A stretch of DNA of 64,000 nucleotides from contig NC_087384.1 in assembly GCF_963675165.1 (NCBI RefSeq), forward strand, positions 1,324,501 through 1,388,500, read 5' to 3'. The notes below the pieces were generated by a model, which was given only the letters and a program-made list of their open reading frames with translations, had not been told where the DNA came from and searched no databases. The DNA is from Halichondria panicea (Eukaryota; Porifera; Demospongiae; Suberitida; Halichondriidae). This document shows positions 62,001 to 64,000 of the stretch, piece after piece. A program made the position numbers and the translations under genes. Numbering within the stretch: the stretch's first letter is position 1; each line of letters starts with the position of its first letter.

Positions 62001-64000
62001 AAGAATAATAGAATAATAGAATAATAACACGCACACACACTCAATCGTAATAATAACAACAGCAATGCTTCGATCACTATGGCAACACTCACATCTTTGG
62101 AGGTTTGTTTGCCCAGGAGGTCTTGTAGCTCATAGGAGCTGAGATACACACCTGTCACAGCTGTACGAAGGGGGGGGGGGGTTATAAAGCTGAGCATGTA
62201 CACATTGTAGCTTTTAGTATTTTAAATGTAGTTTGTGCTCTGCTATAGCGACAGTTATATGTAAAATACTCTGAACTAAGGCCTAGATTCTCCTCAGAGG
62301 CACACGCACCTTTTGGCTGCAGCTTCTTGATGGCTGACACCCAGGTCTCTCTCTCCTCTTCAGTGTGCAGGACAAACATGAATTGCTGGAGGGGGAGTGG
62401 GGGTGGTGTGTGGGGGTGGAGGGGGTGGTGTGTGGGGGTGGTGGTGTGTGTATTGCACATGCCACTCCTTACCTTGCCTGCTCTACCATACAACCTCAGG
62501 GGTAGACTAGGAGACGCCACCCAATAAGCCACTTCCTGTTCCTCCAGTTTCTTCCGGTATTTGTCACCGTGCTTGCTTTTCTGACCAAGGATCTGGGCTT
62601 TCAGGTTACGCTTCTGCGAGCACACGCACACAGGGATTAGCAACACATAGCAATACTCGAAATAGCTGCAATATATCAGCTCTACTTATAGTGCCAACAA
62701 ATGCACCAAACACACATGTACTGTATATGCTCGATCAGAGGCCGCTCTTGTATAAAGGCCGCACTCAAATAGTAGCCTCCTTTGCTAGCAAAATGAAACA
62801 TTTAGTAGCCGCTCTCAAATAGTAGCCTCAGTAAACTTTGACTCTAGCATTTCTACATGTGGTAGCCAAAAGAACTTTTGATAACAAACTAAAGGTTGTT
62901 GAATTAGCTGGGGCTAATAAACGCCTCTCCTTGAACAGTGGCCTCTCTCAAATTGTAGCCTCCTCTGCCAGCAAAATGAAACATTTAGTAGCCGCGGCTT
63001 CTGATCAAGCATATACGGTAACTGATTCTGGAGAGTCTATAACTAATGAGTAGAGATAGTGAGATAGTGGATAGTGAAGGCGTAACTAAGTAATATATAG
63101 AGAGTTTAGGGTGCAATTATTTAATTAAGAACTCACAAATGACTTGTCATCTTTTTCTGAGGTGGAGGCGGTCCTGTCTCTAACCACGCCCCCTTCCTTG
63201 GTTTTGCTGAGCTGGGCTTTGAGCTCTGCTATCTTGTTCTTCATCACACTCAGTACAACGTCACTCGTCACGGCAACTGGACGGTGGGCTGGGGGGGGGG
63301 GAGTAAATTGGGAAATTAGGTACATGTCAAAGGAGGTCCGACATGCGTGCACGAAAACTACAAGTTCAAGTTCAGTGCATTGATGTCATTGCGGTCACGT
63401 GATTACGTTCAGGCCAAGGCACTAGCACTTGTTGTGATTCGTGCACGCAGTGTCAGACCTCCTCTGGGTACATGGGAGTAAAGGGTTGAAACTAATATAC
63501 CCTAAGATAGCCCTAAGATAGCCATGGCTTGTACTATGAAAACACCACTAATTTAATTATTAATAGAGAATGGAATATTACTGTACTGATAGCTCTTGCT
63601 ATAATTGTTTTTATGGAGGACTCATTTAAGGGAAGTCAACACCATCAGCAATGGGTCTATGGATGTCAATGAATGGACCACTGGTGGCCAGTGGGTATGG
63701 GACTTGTACACTGTAGTATTTATTTGGTGGTTTTCCTTTGATGCTCAAACACATCATGGTACAGTACAAGATCGGCCAATCTAAGCCACTTACAATCAAC
63801 TGTATCCTCGGGAGGTTTGAAGGAGATCTCGTTGAGTGGGAGGTACCATTTGGCTTCATATTTGACCCCTCCCCTACAGAGAGAGTAGTCAGGGTTGAAA
63901 TACATGTAACAACACACACACACAGAGTGGATAATGACCTAGTGGGGTGGAACCATTCTCCTAGCTACCCACCTCGATGGTTTCTGCTTTGAACAAACGA
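59038..64000 (-). CDS. ABR: BCR/ABR-like Rho GTPase-activating protein, 5' part missing
   Basis: Minus-strand multi-exon gene running off the right end. In coding order: PH-domain N-half (EAKWYLPLNEISFKPPE at about 63800-63870; BCR reads KWYIPLTDLSFQ), helical insert (VMKNKIAELKAQLSKTKEGG, 63170-63290), RNLKAQILGQKSKHGDKYRK and YWVASPSLPLRLYGRAGK, PH C-half FMFVLHTEEERETWVSAIKK (62290-62390), C2 domain (GVYCCLELDEYGKFERKART; DFEIELTGAHILKVQICSKS), then RhoGAP: GVFGVPIEIVTQ, IERRGMSEVGIYRVAGVLRD with the arginine finger in GIYRVAG, LLKRYFRELPDPLF, and NKMSLNNLSTVYGPNLL. The tail is Ser/Arg-rich, stop 59038-59040. Family role: inactivates Rac/Cdc42; BCR/ABR also have a DH GEF domain, which would lie beyond 64000 and cannot be checked. 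Confidence 0.93.
59588..59652. other. Perfect-loop hairpin in BCR/ABR-like intron
   Basis: AGACTCACAAACCAGTCATT TT pairs with AAAATGACTGGCTTGTGGGT CT: 22-nt arms with two mismatches and a ~20-nt loop. Intronic (between exons ending near 59500 and starting near 59695). It could be a miniature inverted element or a small-RNA precursor; unproven. Confidence 0.55.
60818..60935. repeat. GGTGAGGGTGAGGGGTGTGG minisatellite
   Basis: Degenerate 6-20 bp units of GGTGAG and GGGTGTGG in the BCR/ABR-like intron before the RhoGAP; many embedded GGTGAG donor-like sequences on the plus (non-coding) strand. Confidence 0.85.
62722..63017. mobile_element. MITE-like inverted repeat in BCR/ABR-like intron
   Basis: TGTATATGCTCGATCAGAGG CCGC at left and GCGGCTTCTGATCAAGCATA TAC at right form terminal arms; inside, AGCAAAATGAAACATTTAGT AGCCGC is present twice (62789 and 62971), i.e. 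a partly tandem interior. About 295 bp, non-coding. Confidence 0.75.
63327..63466. mobile_element. hAT-like MITE, copy 2 (BCR/ABR-like intron)
   Basis: AAAGGAGGTCCGACATGCGT at left and GTGCACGCAGTGTCAGACCT CCTCTG at right; interior shares TTCAGTGCATTGATGTCATT GCGGTCAC with copy 1 (8307-8420) and then has about 35 bp absent from it. Flanked by GGTACATG on both sides (63319-63326 and 63467-63474), an 8-bp target-site duplication. Confidence 0.85.

Overview
The window is animal nuclear DNA with a compact, intron-rich layout. Short GT-AG introns interrupt most genes. Intergenic gaps are often only 50-450 bp, and introns are full of (CA/GT)n tracts, minisatellites and small inverted-repeat elements. 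The gene set (Piwi, TKS-type PX-SH3 adaptor, GAREM-like CABIT-SAM protein, BCR/ABR RhoGAP, CASTOR, PEX6, OSBP) is metazoan. Compactness, gene content and the GT92 / DXD sugar-transferase genes make a sponge (probably a demosponge) my best guess; this is inference, as no species-diagnostic locus is present.

Layout. 1-5065 (-): oxysterol-binding protein, 3' end cut by the window. 5248-5871 (+): POP5. 5921-7428 (-): SBDS. 7640-9744 (+): MOCS3/UBA4. 9995-17002 (-): PEX6. 17152-18934 (+): MacroD-type macro domain protein. 19237-21833 (-): CASTOR arginine sensor. 22156-23082 (+): LDLRAP1-like PTB adaptor. 23354-25923 (-): TTC23-like TPR protein. 26146-27669 (+): GT92 glycosyltransferase. 28010-29155 (+): zinc alcohol dehydrogenase. 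29594-35598 (-): Piwi. 35990-51772 (+): large PX-SH3-SH3-SH3-SH2 adaptor. 52651-55863 (+): CABIT-SAM GAREM-like protein. 56227-57372 and 57586-58695 (+): tandem pair of DXD glycosyltransferases. 59038-64000 (-): BCR/ABR-like protein, 5' part (with any DH domain) outside the window.

Organisation. Six divergent (head-to-head) pairs are separated by about 150-390 bp: OSBP/POP5, SBDS/MOCS3, PEX6/MacroD, CASTOR/PTB, TTC23/GT92, Piwi/TKS-like. Several probably share bidirectional promoters. Most neighbours are unrelated housekeeping genes. The right half groups three signalling genes: the SH2-containing TKS-like adaptor, the GAREM-like adaptor and a Rho-GAP.

Most notable signals: (i) a TKS-like protein whose reading frame runs by phase-consistent splicing into a C-terminal SH2 domain; (ii) a four-copy, 126-bp in-frame proline-rich repeat in that protein; (iii) at least nine different inverted-repeat (MITE-like) insertions, including two copies of one hAT-like family with target-site duplications and a family with TACCGTATAGCG ends; (iv) one unknown ~150-bp repeat present three times, in three introns of the Piwi gene; (v) mosaic sequence identity between the tandem glycosyltransferases; (vi) an exon/donor junction of PEX6 duplicated in tandem inside the following intron. 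I see no convincing tRNA, rRNA, CRISPR array or autonomous transposase gene.
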